64,000 nt of DNA from Curtobacterium sp. L6-1. Its GTDB lineage: Bacteria; Actinomycetota; Actinomycetes; Actinomycetales; Microbacteriaceae. Shown piece by piece: positions 7,860 to 16,226 of the stretch. The stretch's first letter is position 1, and each line of letters opens with the position of its first letter. Made by a program: the position numbers and the translations under genes. The notes beneath the pieces are model-generated. The model saw only the letters and a list, made by a program, of their open reading frames with translations, did no database searches and was not told the origin of the DNA. The stretch spans positions 3,100,001-3,164,000 of the forward strand of contig NZ_CP076544.1 of the NCBI RefSeq assembly GCF_018885305.1, read 5' to 3'.

Positions 7860-9689
7860 ATGCGCCGTCTCCTCGCCCTCCTCCGCCGCCACGACGACGA
7901 CCGCGGTGTCGCGCTCGCCGCCGTGCTCGGCATCGGCATGGTCGTGATGATCCTCGCGGCGACCATGGTCGGCATCTCGACGTCCGGCGCCGTGAAGACG
8001 ACCTCGGACCGGGACTACGCCAACGCCATGGCAGCGGCCTACGCCGGGCTCGCCGACTACCAGTCCCGCGTGAACGCCGACAACACCTACGCGACGAAGT
8101 ACGGCGACTCCACGCAGCCGTTCAGCTCCGGTGACACCTTCGCGAACAAGACCGGGGGCAACCCCGCCTTCACGAGCTGGGTCACGGTCCCGGACTCGAA
8201 CGGGGCGAGCGGGTCGACGTCCTACCGGTACGCGGTGGACAACAGCATCTACGGGCAGCAGGGCATCGTCCGCGTCCAGGTCACCGGCCGGGCCGGCGCG
8301 ACCACCCGCACGCTCGTCGCCAACGTCAAGCCGGACGGGTTCTCGAACTACCTGTACTGGACCGACTACGAGTCCGGCGACCCGGACATCACCGGCGAGA
8401 ACTGCAACAACGTGTACCAGAACGCGAACTTCTCGGCGCCGCCGATCGGTGGCAAGCCGGTGTGCGGACGCATCCAGTTCCAGGACGGTGACGTCCTGAA
8501 CGGGCCGATCCGGTCGAACGACGTCATGCTCGTCTGTGGCGGGACGTTCATGAAGACCGTCCAGTCGGCCGTCGGGACGACCGACTCCGGCTGCTCCCCC
8601 AAGCGGACGCCGTCGTACCAGTACTACGACGGGTACCAGCCCGAGGTCGTCGGGTCGTACACCCCGCCGTCGACGATCAGCGCCGGACGCGACCGGATGT
8701 ACTCGGACGACCCGACCGTGAGCGGGACGACCCCTGGCACCGGGTGCCTGTACACCGGCCCGACCCAGATCACGTTCACCGGGAACGGGACGATGAAGGT
8801 GCGCTCGCCCCTGACGCTCGCCACGAACCTCCAGAAGACGAGCCCGTACGGCTCGGCGCCCGCGAAGTGCGGAGCGATCTCCGACCTGCAGGGTGCCGGT
8901 GCGACCGTCAGCACGAGCCTGCTGGCGAACAACCTGATCTACGTGCAGGACGAGCCGGCGACGGCGGGCAGCGGCAGCTCGACGAACCCGAACTACTACT
9001 GGTCGAAGTACACCGCGAGGACCGCGCCGTCGGCCTGCATGCGGAGCTCCTCCGTCACGGACAACGGCCTCGGGTTCCCCTACACCGGCCGTGCCGCCGG
9101 GTACAGCGGGACCTACACGGAGGCCAACCCGCGGAACGCCCAGGGCGACTCCGTCCCCTTCAGCAAGGCGTACGGCTGCAGCAACGGCGACCTGTTCGTC
9201 TCGGGCAAGGTCGACGCCTCGATCACGCTCGTCGCCGAGAACTACGTCTACGTCACCGGTGACCTGCAGTACACCGCGACCCGGGCTGCGTCCACGGTGC
9301 TCGGCATCGTCGGGCAGGAAGCCGTGCTGGTCTGGAACCCGATGTTCGACCGCGTCACGTCCCTCTTCGGCTCCGCCACGGTCACGCCGTTCCTGGCCGA
9401 CAACCGCACGGTTTCCGGCGCGATCCTCTCGAACCAGGGCACCTTCACCGTGCAGAACTACGCGTACGGCGGCGAGCGGGGCACCCTCACGCTCAACGGC
9501 TCCATCGCCCAGCGCTACCGCGGTGCGGTCGGCAAGGGGAGCAACGGGTACCTCAAGGGCTACGGGTACGACACGAGCCTCGGCAGCTACACGCCGCCCT
9601 TCTTCCCGCAGCCCGTGATCACGACGTACAAGGTGACGTCCCAGATCGAGGTCAAGGCCGCCTACGACGCGAAGGGCGCTCCGCGGTGA
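7860..9689 (+). CDS. Large GspK/PilX-like minor pilin, probable pilus-tip protein
   Basis: A 609-aa protein with a prepilin-like N-terminus: R-R-H-D-D-D-R-G then V-A-L-A-A-V-L-G and a hydrophobic helix to about residue 42. Glu5 is replaced by Ala, as in GspK, the subunit that caps pseudopili because it cannot contact a pilin above it. The exported part (about 560 aa) is rich in Tyr, Asn, Gly, Ser and Thr and has several cysteines; no known domain was recognised. It overlaps pilD by GTGA. Inference: a tip-located, surface-exposed protein; family members are commonly 200-350 aa. Confidence 0.7.
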   Translation: MRRLLALLRRHDDDRGVALAAVLGIGMVVMILAATMVGISTSGAVKTTSDRDYANAMAAAYAGLADYQSRVNADNTYATKYGDSTQPFSSGDTFANKTGGNPAFTSWVTVPDSNGASGSTSYRYAVDNSIYGQQGIVRVQVTGRAGATTRTLVANVKPDGFSNYLYWTDYESGDPDITGENCNNVYQNANFSAPPIGGKPVCGRIQFQDGDVLNGPIRSNDVMLVCGGTFMKTVQSAVGTTDSGCSPKRTPSYQYYDGYQPEVVGSYTPPSTISAGRDRMYSDDPTVSGTTPGTGCLYTGPTQITFTGNGTMKVRSPLTLATNLQKTSPYGSAPAKCGAISDLQGAGATVSTSLLANNLIYVQDEPATAGSGSSTNPNYYWSKYTARTAPSACMRSSSVTDNGLGFPYTGRAAGYSGTYTEANPRNAQGDSVPFSKAYGCSNGDLFVSGKVDASITLVAENYVYVTGDLQYTATRAASTVLGIVGQEAVLVWNPMFDRVTSLFGSATVTPFLADNRTVSGAILSNQGTFTVQNYAYGGERGTLTLNGSIAQRYRGAVGKGSNGYLKGYGYDTSLGSYTPPFFPQPVITTYKVTSQIEVKAAYDAKGAPR

Positions 9690-10513
9690 CCCTCGCCGTC
9701 GTCCTCCTCGCCGCGGTCCTCGGACTCGCCGTCGGGTCCTTCCTCAACGTCGTCGTGCACCGTGTGCCGAACGGGCTCTCCGTGGTCGCCCCCGCGAGCG
9801 CCTGCCCGGGCTGCGGCCACGGCATCCGCCCGCGGGACAACGTCCCCGTGGTGTCCTGGCTGGTCCTGCGCGGGCGGTGCCGGGACTGTGCCGCTCCCAT
9901 CTCGGCGCGGTACCCGCTCGTCGAACTGGCCACCGCCGCACTGTTCGCCGTCGTCGCGGGTGTGACCGTGCCCGGGCTCGGCCCGGTGCCGGACGGCCGC
10001 GCCGCCGCCACCACCGTCGTCGCCCTCGTCGCGCTCCTGTACCTCATGGCGATCTCGATCGCGCTCGCGCTCATCGACGCCGAGGTGCACCGTCTCCCGA
10101 ACGCCATCGTCCTCCCCGCGTACCCGGTCCTCGCCGTGCTGCTCGTGACCAGCAGCGCGCTGAGCGGCGACTGGGCGGCGCTCGGACGGGCCGGTACCGG
10201 TCTCGTCGTGCTCGGCGGCGCCTACCTGCTGCTCGCGCTCGCGGTCCCGGGCGGCATGGGTCTGGGCGACGTGAAGCTCGCCGGCGTCCTCGGCATGGTG
10301 CTCGCGTACCTCGGATGGGGACCCCTCACAGTGGGAGCTTTCGGCGCCTTCGTCCTGGGCGGTACGTTCGCCATCGGCCTCATGGTGTCCGGACGCGCTC
10401 GACGCGGTTCCGGCGTCCCGTTCGGCCCTTGGATGCTCGGAGGAGCGTGGCTCGGCGTGTTCGCGGGGCAGCCGCTCCTCGACGGGTACCTGCGGATCAT
10501 CGGACTGGCCTGA
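9686..10513 (+). CDS. pilD: Prepilin peptidase / N-methyltransferase PilD
   Basis: A 275-aa polytopic membrane aspartyl protease that removes the leaders of PilA and the minor pilins. The N-terminal domain keeps the zinc site C40-x2-C43 and C65-x2-C68 typical of bifunctional enzymes that also N-methylate Phe1. The two catalytic aspartates are visible as D131 (L-I-D-A-E-V-H-R-L-P-N) and D195 (G-M-G-L-G-D-V-K). GTG start overlapping the preceding stop. It is the only prepilin peptidase seen in the window. Confidence 0.96.
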   Translation: MTLAVVLLAAVLGLAVGSFLNVVVHRVPNGLSVVAPASACPGCGHGIRPRDNVPVVSWLVLRGRCRDCAAPISARYPLVELATAALFAVVAGVTVPGLGPVPDGRAAATTVVALVALLYLMAISIALALIDAEVHRLPNAIVLPAYPVLAVLLVTSSALSGDWAALGRAGTGLVVLGGAYLLLALAVPGGMGLGDVKLAGVLGMVLAYLGWGPLTVGAFGAFVLGGTFAIGLMVSGRARRGSGVPFGPWMLGGAWLGVFAGQPLLDGYLRIIGLA

Positions 10514-10528
10514 GGAAGGACCGTGCAC

Positions 10529-11581
10529 ATGGCGAAGAGCATCGTCGGCGTCGACATCGGCGGCGAATCGATCCGAGGGGTCGAGGTCCTGCACCCGCAC
10601 CGACCGGAACCCGTGATCCAGCGCGTCGCCGAGGTGCCGCTGCCCCTCGGCGCGACGAAGCGCGGCGAGGTCCTCGAGCCGAACACCATCGCCGCCACCC
10701 TGCGTGAGCTGTGGCAGGTCGGCCGGTTCCGATCGAAGAACGTCATGCTCGGCGTGGGCAACCAGCGCGTGCTCTCCCGCGACCTGACCGTGCCGAAGGC
10801 CTCCCTCGCCCAGATCCGCGAGTCGCTGCCCTTCCAGGTGCAGGACATGCTGCCCGTGCCGGTCGGCGACGCGATCCTCGACTTCTACCCGGTCTCCGAG
10901 AGCACCGGTCCGGACGGGCCGGTCGTCCACGGCCTGCTCGTCGCCGCGATCAAGGACGCGGTCCTCGCGAACGTCCGCGCGGTGCAGCTCGCCGGGCTCA
11001 AGCCGGTGGGGGTCGACCTCATCCCGTTCGCCCTCACCCGGGTGTACCTGCCGGCGGCACGGTCCGCGGGGACGCACGCGCTCGTCGAGATCGGCGGGAA
11101 CACGACGACCGTCATCATCGCCTCGGACGGTGTCCCGCAGTTCGTCCGCATCATCCCGACCGGCGGCGGCGACCTCACAACCGCGCTCTCGACGTCGCTC
11201 GAGATCCCGGTCGACCAGGCCGAGGCGGTCAAGCGCTGGATCGGCATGGGCGCCAACGTCCAGACGCCCGACGACCTCCGGGCCGCCGCCTCCATCCGTG
11301 AGAGGAGCGGGGAACTGTTGACGAGCCTCCGGAACACCGTCAGCTACTTCGCGAGCACCCGGCCGGACGTCACCGTCGGCAGCATCGTGCTCGCCGGAGG
11401 CGGCGCTCAGCTGCCCGGCTTCGCCGAGGCGCTGCAGACGCAGACCCGCATCCCGGTGGTGCTCGGCGACCCCTTCGCCGACGCGGCGACGGCGCGTGCG
11501 CTGCGCCGTGAGGACGTGACCGCACGGGGGACGTCCGCCGCCGTCGCCTGGGGACTCGCGATCGGGAGCACCGCCGCATGA
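10529..11581 (+). CDS. pilM: Type IV pilus biogenesis actin-like protein PilM
   Basis: A 350-aa cytoplasmic actin-fold protein that binds the N-terminal tail of PilN and links it to the motor/platform. The N-terminus V-G-V-D-I-G-G-E-S has the phosphate-1 motif, a second G-G-N-T-T-T motif lies near residue 195, and A-G-G-G-A-Q near residue 290 is the adenosine motif. ATG 10529 is chosen because AGGAAGGA (10513-10520) has 8-nt spacing; GTG 10523 would be too close. Its stop overlaps the pilN start. Confidence 0.92.
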   Translation: MAKSIVGVDIGGESIRGVEVLHPHRPEPVIQRVAEVPLPLGATKRGEVLEPNTIAATLRELWQVGRFRSKNVMLGVGNQRVLSRDLTVPKASLAQIRESLPFQVQDMLPVPVGDAILDFYPVSESTGPDGPVVHGLLVAAIKDAVLANVRAVQLAGLKPVGVDLIPFALTRVYLPAARSAGTHALVEIGGNTTTVIIASDGVPQFVRIIPTGGGDLTTALSTSLEIPVDQAEAVKRWIGMGANVQTPDDLRAAASIRERSGELLTSLRNTVSYFASTRPDVTVGSIVLAGGGAQLPGFAEALQTQTRIPVVLGDPFADAATARALRREDVTARGTSAAVAWGLAIGSTAA

Positions 11582-12342
11582 CCAAGATCCTGGAGTCACC
11601 GAAGACGGCGCGCCGTCGCGGCGGTCCGTCGCACGAGGTCCGCATCGCAGCCGATGTCGCCCAGCGCACCAAGCGACAGGGGCGGGGTGCCGCGCAGACG
11701 ATCGTCGTGGGCGGCGCACCGCGCGTCGACCTGCTCCCGACCGAGGTCCTCGTCGACCGCCGTCAGCGGGGCGTCGTCCGTCGCGTCTGGCTCGGCGTGG
11801 TCGTGCTCGTCGTCGCGACCGCGGGCGTCGTGCTGCTGGCGTCGGCGAGCGCGATGCAGGAACAGGCACACCTGGCGGACGTCCGCCGGGAGACCGACAC
11901 GCTCCTGCTGCAACAGCAGCAGTACCGCGACGTGCGGACCGTCGAGACCCAGTCCGACCTGCTCCGTGCGGCCCAGGCCGTCGGCGGGTCCACGGAGATC
12001 GACTGGCAGTCCACGCTCCAGGGCGTCCAGGACTCGCTGCCCGCGGGCGTCGCGATCACCGGCGTCCAGATCGACTCGGCGACCCCGCTCGAGGCGTACA
12101 CGCAGGCGACCGGCCCCCTCCAGGGCCAGCGGGTCGCGACGCTCACGGTGGACGCCGCCAGCCCGACGCTCCCGTCCGTGCCCTCGTGGCTCGACGCGGT
12201 CCGGAAGCTCCCCGGGTACGTCGACGCGAACGCGAACTCGGTCACCCTCGACACCTCGACCGGCGTCTACACGGTCGACATGACGATCCACCTCGACGAG
12301 ACCGTCTTCGACGGCAAGTACGCGCTGAAGGGCAAGTCGTGA
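11578..12342 (+). CDS. pilN: Type IV pilus assembly protein PilN
   Basis: A 254-aa bitopic membrane protein. V-D-L-L-P-T-E (about residues 50-56) corresponds to the N-L-L-P motif of PilN that docks into PilM, followed by one transmembrane helix (about 69-91), a coiled-coil-like Gln-rich stretch and a ferredoxin-like outer domain. The 48 residues ahead of the docking motif are a basic extension longer than usual. It is translationally coupled to pilM (ATGA) and pilO (GTGA). Sequence conservation of PilN is low; the assignment relies strongly on gene order and architecture. Confidence 0.88.
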   Translation: MTKILESPKTARRRGGPSHEVRIAADVAQRTKRQGRGAAQTIVVGGAPRVDLLPTEVLVDRRQRGVVRRVWLGVVVLVVATAGVVLLASASAMQEQAHLADVRRETDTLLLQQQQYRDVRTVETQSDLLRAAQAVGGSTEIDWQSTLQGVQDSLPAGVAITGVQIDSATPLEAYTQATGPLQGQRVATLTVDAASPTLPSVPSWLDAVRKLPGYVDANANSVTLDTSTGVYTVDMTIHLDETVFDGKYALKGKS

Positions 12343-13091
12343 GCCGCAACCGCATGATGCTCCTCCTGGCGGCGCTCGCCGCGGTCGTCGTGCTCGCCGG
12401 GGGCTTCTTCCTCGGCGTGCGCCCGCAGCTCGACAGCGCTGCGGCCGCCCGCACCGACGCCGAGAGCATCGAGTCGACCAACACGGTGACGCGGACCGAG
12501 CTCGAGCGCCTCCGCGAGCAGGCGAAGACGCTGAACCAGCAGCGAGCGACGCTCGAGACCCTGCGCGCCTCGGTGCCGGACTCGAGCAACACGTCGGCGT
12601 TCATCAGCGCGCTGAACGCGACGGCGGACGCGGCCGGGGTGAAGGTGTCCTCGATCACGGTCGGCGACGCCCAGGCCTACACGCCGCCGGTCGTCGCCGC
12701 GACGCCGACCGACGGGGGCGACTCCACGGCCACCCCGGCTCCGTCGGCGACGCCGGCCCCCGCCGGCACCGCGTCCGTACCCGTCCCGGTCGCGCCAATG
12801 ACCGACAGCAGCATCACCGCGGCGAACTTCTCCGTGATCCCGGTGACCGTCTCCGTCACCGGTGACTTCGCGCAGGCGCTGGCCTTCGTCAAGGGTGCGC
12901 AGACGAGCGACCGTCTCTTCCTGATCAACTCGATCTCGTCGTCGTTGGAGTCGCCGGGCGCCGCCGACGCAGCCGCCGCGGACGCGCCGACCTGGTCGTT
13001 CAGCGGGTCCGTCTACGTGCTGTCCGACGAGGCGGGCGCATCCGCCACGGGGGCGCCCACGGCGACCCCCACGGCGTCGGCGGCCGGCTGA
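12339..13091 (+). CDS. pilO: Type IV pilus assembly protein PilO
   Basis: A 250-aa bitopic membrane protein with a transmembrane helix at about residues 5-26, a coiled coil (about 40-75; L-E-R-L-R-E-Q-A-K-T-L-N-Q-Q-R), and a ferredoxin-like domain interrupted by an Ala/Pro/Thr-rich linker (about 120-150). It pairs with PilN to form the inner-membrane alignment complex; no PilP or PilQ follows, consistent with a cell lacking an outer membrane. GTG start overlapping the pilN stop. It is the last gene of the pilus locus. Confidence 0.87.
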   Translation: MSRNRMMLLLAALAAVVVLAGGFFLGVRPQLDSAAAARTDAESIESTNTVTRTELERLREQAKTLNQQRATLETLRASVPDSSNTSAFISALNATADAAGVKVSSITVGDAQAYTPPVVAATPTDGGDSTATPAPSATPAPAGTASVPVPVAPMTDSSITAANFSVIPVTVSVTGDFAQALAFVKGAQTSDRLFLINSISSSLESPGAADAAAADAPTWSFSGSVYVLSDEAGASATGAPTATPTASAAG

Positions 13092-13188
13092 CCCGGGCCC
13101 GTCCAGGGCGCCGCCGCACGCCCCCGGGAACGGGCTGGCACGACCCCCGGAACGGGGCCGGTCCGCCACGCCGATCCCGCTTCCGCCG

Positions 13189-13202
13189 GGGCCTCCCGTC
13201 CG
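13189..13202. repeat. Dispersed intergenic 14-mer, copy 1 (half element)
   Basis: GGGCCTCCCGTCCG in the gap after pilO. The same 14-mer recurs at 54398, 58158 and 63868, always between genes. No inverted partner was seen at this copy. A -10-like TACGAT (13205-13210) begins 3 bases later. Confidence 0.8.
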
Positions 13203-13250
13203 TCTACGATGCTGCTCGAGCCCGCGCTCGCGGCAGCTCATCTCCCTCGC

Positions 13251-13275
13251 GGACGCCCTTTCGAAACGGGCGTCC
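13251..13275 (+). other. Hairpin in leader of the following membrane gene
   Basis: GGACGCCC (13251-13258) pairs with GGGCGTCC (13268-13275), and TTT/AAA can extend the stem with one bulged C. It lies between the possible -10 (13205-13210) and the GTG at 13298. It could terminate read-through from the pilus operon or attenuate the next gene. Confidence 0.5.
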
Positions 13276-13297
13276 CTCGTCGTGCCCGGAGTCGCGC

Positions 13298-13870
13298 GTG
13301 TTGGTCGGAATCGTGGAGTTCCTCGGCTGGTTCGGAGCCGTAGCCGTCCTCGGTGGTTACATCTTGTTCTCCCTCGGGAAGATCCCGAACGGGCCGCTCT
13401 ACCAGGTCATCAACCTGGTCGGCGGTCTGGCGGTGGCGGTCAACGTCGCGGCCCACCACGCGGTGCCGTCGACGATCGTCAACGGCATCTGGGCCGTCGT
13501 GGCAGCCGTCGTGCTCGTCCGGATGGTGTTGCGCCGACGTCGTGCCCCGGCCTCGGAGCAGGCACCCGTGCTCCTCGTCGAGCCCCCGACGACGACCGCG
13601 GTCCTGCCGGTCGTCGGGCCCGCGCTCCGCGACCACGAGGCGGACGCGACGGCCGCGCCGGAACCGTCGCCGGGCCTCCCGGCCGTGCCCGCCTCGCCGG
13701 CCGTGCCCGCCGGGGTCGCCGACGCCCCGGCCCCGATGACCGAGTCCGTCCCGGTCATCACCGCGGCCATCGCCCTCGCCCTGGTCCAGGCGGCCCGTCA
13801 GCAGCACGCGGCGCAGCAGCAGGCCGCCGACCCGACCCCCGTTCAGCCGGAACGCGCCGACGCCCCGTAG
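13298..13870 (+). CDS. CBU_0592-like small membrane protein with Ala/Pro-rich tail
   Basis: A 190-aa protein. The first ~80 residues hold three hydrophobic helices (about 6-27, 35-55, 60-80) with the pattern G-W-x-G-A ... Y-x-L-F-S ... L-Y-Q-x-I-N-L-x-G ... N-x-x-x-x-x-A-x-P-S, which I recognise as the CBU_0592 membrane family of unknown function. The last ~110 residues are a variable Ala/Pro/Val-rich, probably cytoplasmic tail. GTG start; a possible promoter (TTCCGC 13181-13186, 18 nt, TACGAT 13205-13210) would give a leader of about 80 nt containing a hairpin. Confidence 0.65.
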   Translation: MLVGIVEFLGWFGAVAVLGGYILFSLGKIPNGPLYQVINLVGGLAVAVNVAAHHAVPSTIVNGIWAVVAAVVLVRMVLRRRRAPASEQAPVLLVEPPTTTAVLPVVGPALRDHEADATAAPEPSPGLPAVPASPAVPAGVADAPAPMTESVPVITAAIALALVQAARQQHAAQQQAADPTPVQPERADAP

Positions 13871-13900
13871 GTCGGCACCGGTCCGTCGGTGGGTGGGCGC

Positions 13901-13906
13901 TACGAT
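13901..13906 (+). promoter_or_regulatory. -10 box of a probable leaderless transcript
   Basis: TACGAT is 6 nt before the ATG at 13913, so transcription would start at or beside the start codon. No Shine-Dalgarno sequence or clear -35 is seen. Confidence 0.6.
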
Positions 13907-13912
13907 CGGCGC

Positions 13913-14368
13913 ATGTCCCGGTGGTTGGTGGCGACGATGGCGTCCGTCCTCTTCATCGCGCTCGTCATCGCCGTGACGGGCTTCGAGGCGCTGCTCGCCG
14001 ACGTCGAGGCCATCCGGCAGCCCGACGCGACGCCCTACCTCGGCCCGGCGATGGTCGTCGGTTCCGCGGTCGTCGTGTTCCTCGCCACCGCCATGGGCGC
14101 ACGCGAGGGCAACCCCGGCATCACCGGCCTGGTCGCCGCAGCGATGACGTACCTGGTGATGCTCGGCGTCGGCGGGGTCGGCTACGCGCTCGTCCACGGT
14201 GACGCGGCTGAGCTGCTCGTGTTCCCGGCCGGCTACGCCCTCAGTCCGTTCGTGGTGGGTGCCGTGGTGGTCGCGCTGGTGACGGTGGTCGGCGGCGTCT
14301 CAGCGGCCCGATGGCAGGCGCCTCGTCCACAGGGTCAGCAGTCCTCGCCCATCCGTCCACAGGACTGA
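13913..14368 (+). CDS. Four-helix membrane protein of unknown function
   Basis: A 151-aa protein with four hydrophobic segments (about residues 4-22, 39-58, 66-88, 102-124) and a short polar tail. I do not recognise the family. The ATG at 13913 is chosen because it sits 6 nt after a TACGAT -10 box, the arrangement of leaderless genes elsewhere in this window. Its 3' end contains two of the three DnaA-box-like repeats, which here encode R-P-Q. Confidence 0.6.
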   Translation: MSRWLVATMASVLFIALVIAVTGFEALLADVEAIRQPDATPYLGPAMVVGSAVVVFLATAMGAREGNPGITGLVAAAMTYLVMLGVGGVGYALVHGDAAELLVFPAGYALSPFVVGAVVVALVTVVGGVSAARWQAPRPQGQQSSPIRPQD

Positions 14369-14399
14369 CCAGCCCGGGGATCCGTCCACAGGTGGACGG
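14324..14399 (+). repeat. Three DnaA-box-like direct repeats plus palindrome
   Basis: CGTCCACAGG occurs exactly at 14324, 14354 and 14383, spacings 30 and 29 bp (about three helical turns). Its GTCCACA core matches the 3' part of actinobacterial DnaA boxes (TTGTCCACA). The third copy is the left half of a perfect 8-bp-arm palindrome (14382-14389 with 14392-14399). Two copies lie in the end of the preceding gene and one is intergenic. Confidence 0.55.
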
Positions 14400-14414
14400 G
14401 CCTCCGATCCGTGC

Positions 14415-14477
14415 GTGGCCAGCGTGGCCAGCGCCGCCAGCGCCGCCAGCGCCGCCAGCGCCGCCAGCGCCGCCAGC
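14415..14477 (+). repeat. 9-bp tandem repeat array
   Basis: Seven consecutive 9-bp units: two GTGGCCAGC then five GCCGCCAGC, followed by a degenerate unit. The array lies 150 bp before the next gene's likely start and would read as Ala-Ala-Ser repeats in frame with it, with no intervening stop. Perfect internal copies suggest recent slippage. Confidence 0.9.
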
Positions 14478-14627
14478 GCCGCCCCAGCGGTGCGGTACGG
14501 CGGGCGGTCCTCCGCAGCGTCCCCCGGTCCCGCACGGAACGACGCGACGGTCTGGAGGCCCGCCCCGCCTCCGCCCCGCCCGGTACCATTCCGGGGACGC
14601 GCTGTCCGAACGCACCACGGGGGACCG

Positions 14628-15965
14628 ATGACCGAGCGACCTGACCACCAGCCGGAACACGAGCCGTCGGGGGAGCGCGACGGCCTGGGCGGCGCCGACG
14701 CGCACCCGACGCGGAGCGGGCAGCACGCCCCCGCCGAGGGCGCTGCCGGTGCCCCTGCCGAGGGGGCCGGCCATGCACCCGCCGCAGTGCCCGGGTGGGA
14801 CGCGGTCCCGGCGTCCGACTCGCTCCACGGTGACGGCGCGCTGCCGACGTCGATGACCGCCGGGGTCGCCGCGGGGTCGGTCGGTCCGACCGCGCCCGGC
14901 CAGCAGCCGTACCTCCCCGGGACGCCCGGTGCGCCCACGCCCCGACGCCGGATGCGGAAGGGCGTCGTGGCCGCGATCGTCGCCGGTGCCGCGGCGCTCG
15001 TCCTCCTCGTGGTCGCGGGCGGTGTCGCCTACTCGGTCGGGTCGGCCGACCACTCCGCCGACCGGCCGGTGCAGGCCTTCCTGCAGGACGTCGAGGACGG
15101 GCACCTGTCGGACGCGCTCGAGGCCGCCGGGATCGACCGCGACCGTGACGACGTGCTGCTCACCGACGCCGCCTACGCCGAGGCCGGCGACAAGATCACC
15201 GCGCACCGCATCACCTCGGTGGAGCAGCGCGACGACCGGGCCACGGTGCGCGCGCTCCTGACCCAGGCCGGCCGGAGCGTGCCGGCCACGTTCGAACTCG
15301 AGCGGACCGGGACCGACTGGGGCGTCTTCCCGGTGTGGGAGCTCCAGCCCCCGTCGCTCGGGACGGTGAGCGTCGTGGTGCAGGGGCCGGCCCGGAGCGC
15401 CGTCACCGTCGCCGGGGCGGACGTGACGACCAGCAGGCTCGGGGCCGTGTCGCTCCGTGCCCTCCCGGGGTCCTACGGGGTCCGGGTCGACGGCGGGAAG
15501 TGGTTCACCGCGGAGGACGCGACTGCCGCGGTCCGGGGGTTCGGCGCCCCGTCCGAGCCCGTCACGCTCGCGACGGAACTGACCGACGCCGGGAAGCAGG
15601 CCGCGTCGAAGGCCGTCGACGCGTGGGTGGACGGCTGCGTCGCGTCGACGTCGACCGCGCCGGACGGCTGCAGCTTCTACACGTACGGCGAGAACCCGGC
15701 GAACACCTACACGAACCAGCGGTGGACGCTCGGCTCGCGCCCCTCGGTCGACGTCGGTGCCTGGTCGGTGCAGGGGTGGCTCGTCCGGACGGAGTCGGCC
15801 GGGTCCGCGACCTTCACGGCGGACTTCACCGGTCCGGCCGGCCGGGGGCGGGCGACCGCGGGACCGATCGACATCAACGCCTCGGGGTGGATCACCGCGT
15901 TCTCGGACGACGGCGCCACCTTCGTCCCGGCGGTCGGCAACGGGCAGGGCGACTCGGGCTCCTGA
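14628..15965 (+). CDS. Bitopic membrane protein with disordered N-terminus, unknown function
   Basis: A 445-aa protein. About 105 residues of Pro/Ala/Glu-rich, probably cytoplasmic sequence precede a basic stop and a single transmembrane helix (V-V-A-A-I-V-A-G-A-A-A-L, about 109-133). The exported part has an NTF2/DUF4878-like start (F-L-Q-D-V-E-D-G-H-L-S-D-A-L), then beta-rich segments and a C-terminal domain with two cysteines. The topology resembles actinobacterial envelope proteins, but I do not recognise a family. ATG 14628 is preferred: GGGGGA lies just upstream and TACCAT (14584-14589) is a plausible -10. The frame is open back to GTG 14415 across the tandem repeats. Confidence 0.65.
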   Translation: MTERPDHQPEHEPSGERDGLGGADAHPTRSGQHAPAEGAAGAPAEGAGHAPAAVPGWDAVPASDSLHGDGALPTSMTAGVAAGSVGPTAPGQQPYLPGTPGAPTPRRRMRKGVVAAIVAGAAALVLLVVAGGVAYSVGSADHSADRPVQAFLQDVEDGHLSDALEAAGIDRDRDDVLLTDAAYAEAGDKITAHRITSVEQRDDRATVRALLTQAGRSVPATFELERTGTDWGVFPVWELQPPSLGTVSVVVQGPARSAVTVAGADVTTSRLGAVSLRALPGSYGVRVDGGKWFTAEDATAAVRGFGAPSEPVTLATELTDAGKQAASKAVDAWVDGCVASTSTAPDGCSFYTYGENPANTYTNQRWTLGSRPSVDVGAWSVQGWLVRTESAGSATFTADFTGPAGRGRATAGPIDINASGWITAFSDDGATFVPAVGNGQGDSGS

Positions 15966-16036
15966 GCACCGGCGGCACGTCGCGGCCGAGCGGGTCTCGC
16001 CCTCGGCGGACGGGCGAGTGGGGAGGGTACCGCGGA

Positions 16037-16065
16037 TTGATTTCGGCGGTGCTGACGGCTAGGCT
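16037..16065 (+). promoter_or_regulatory. rpsL: Promoter of the str operon (rpsL)
   Basis: TTGATT (16037-16042), 17 nt, TAGGCT (16060-16065): a near-consensus housekeeping promoter about 160 bp before rpsL. Transcription should start near 16072, leaving a leader of about 155 nt. Confidence 0.8.
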
Positions 16066-16226
16066 CTTCTGGGTGTGCGCCTTCGGGCGCGCCCAGATCC
16101 TGCAGGCCTCCGGCCTCCTGATCGTCCATCCCCCTCCTCCTCGCCGTCAGGCGTCGGTCCGTGTGGGATGAGGAAGCCGACGGACCGCGTCGGCCAGAGA
16201 GCACGAGCGAAGAACCAGGAGAACAG

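Noticed and set aside
14415..14477. CRISPR array
   Set aside because: Units are 9 bp and contiguous with no spacers; it is a simple tandem repeat.
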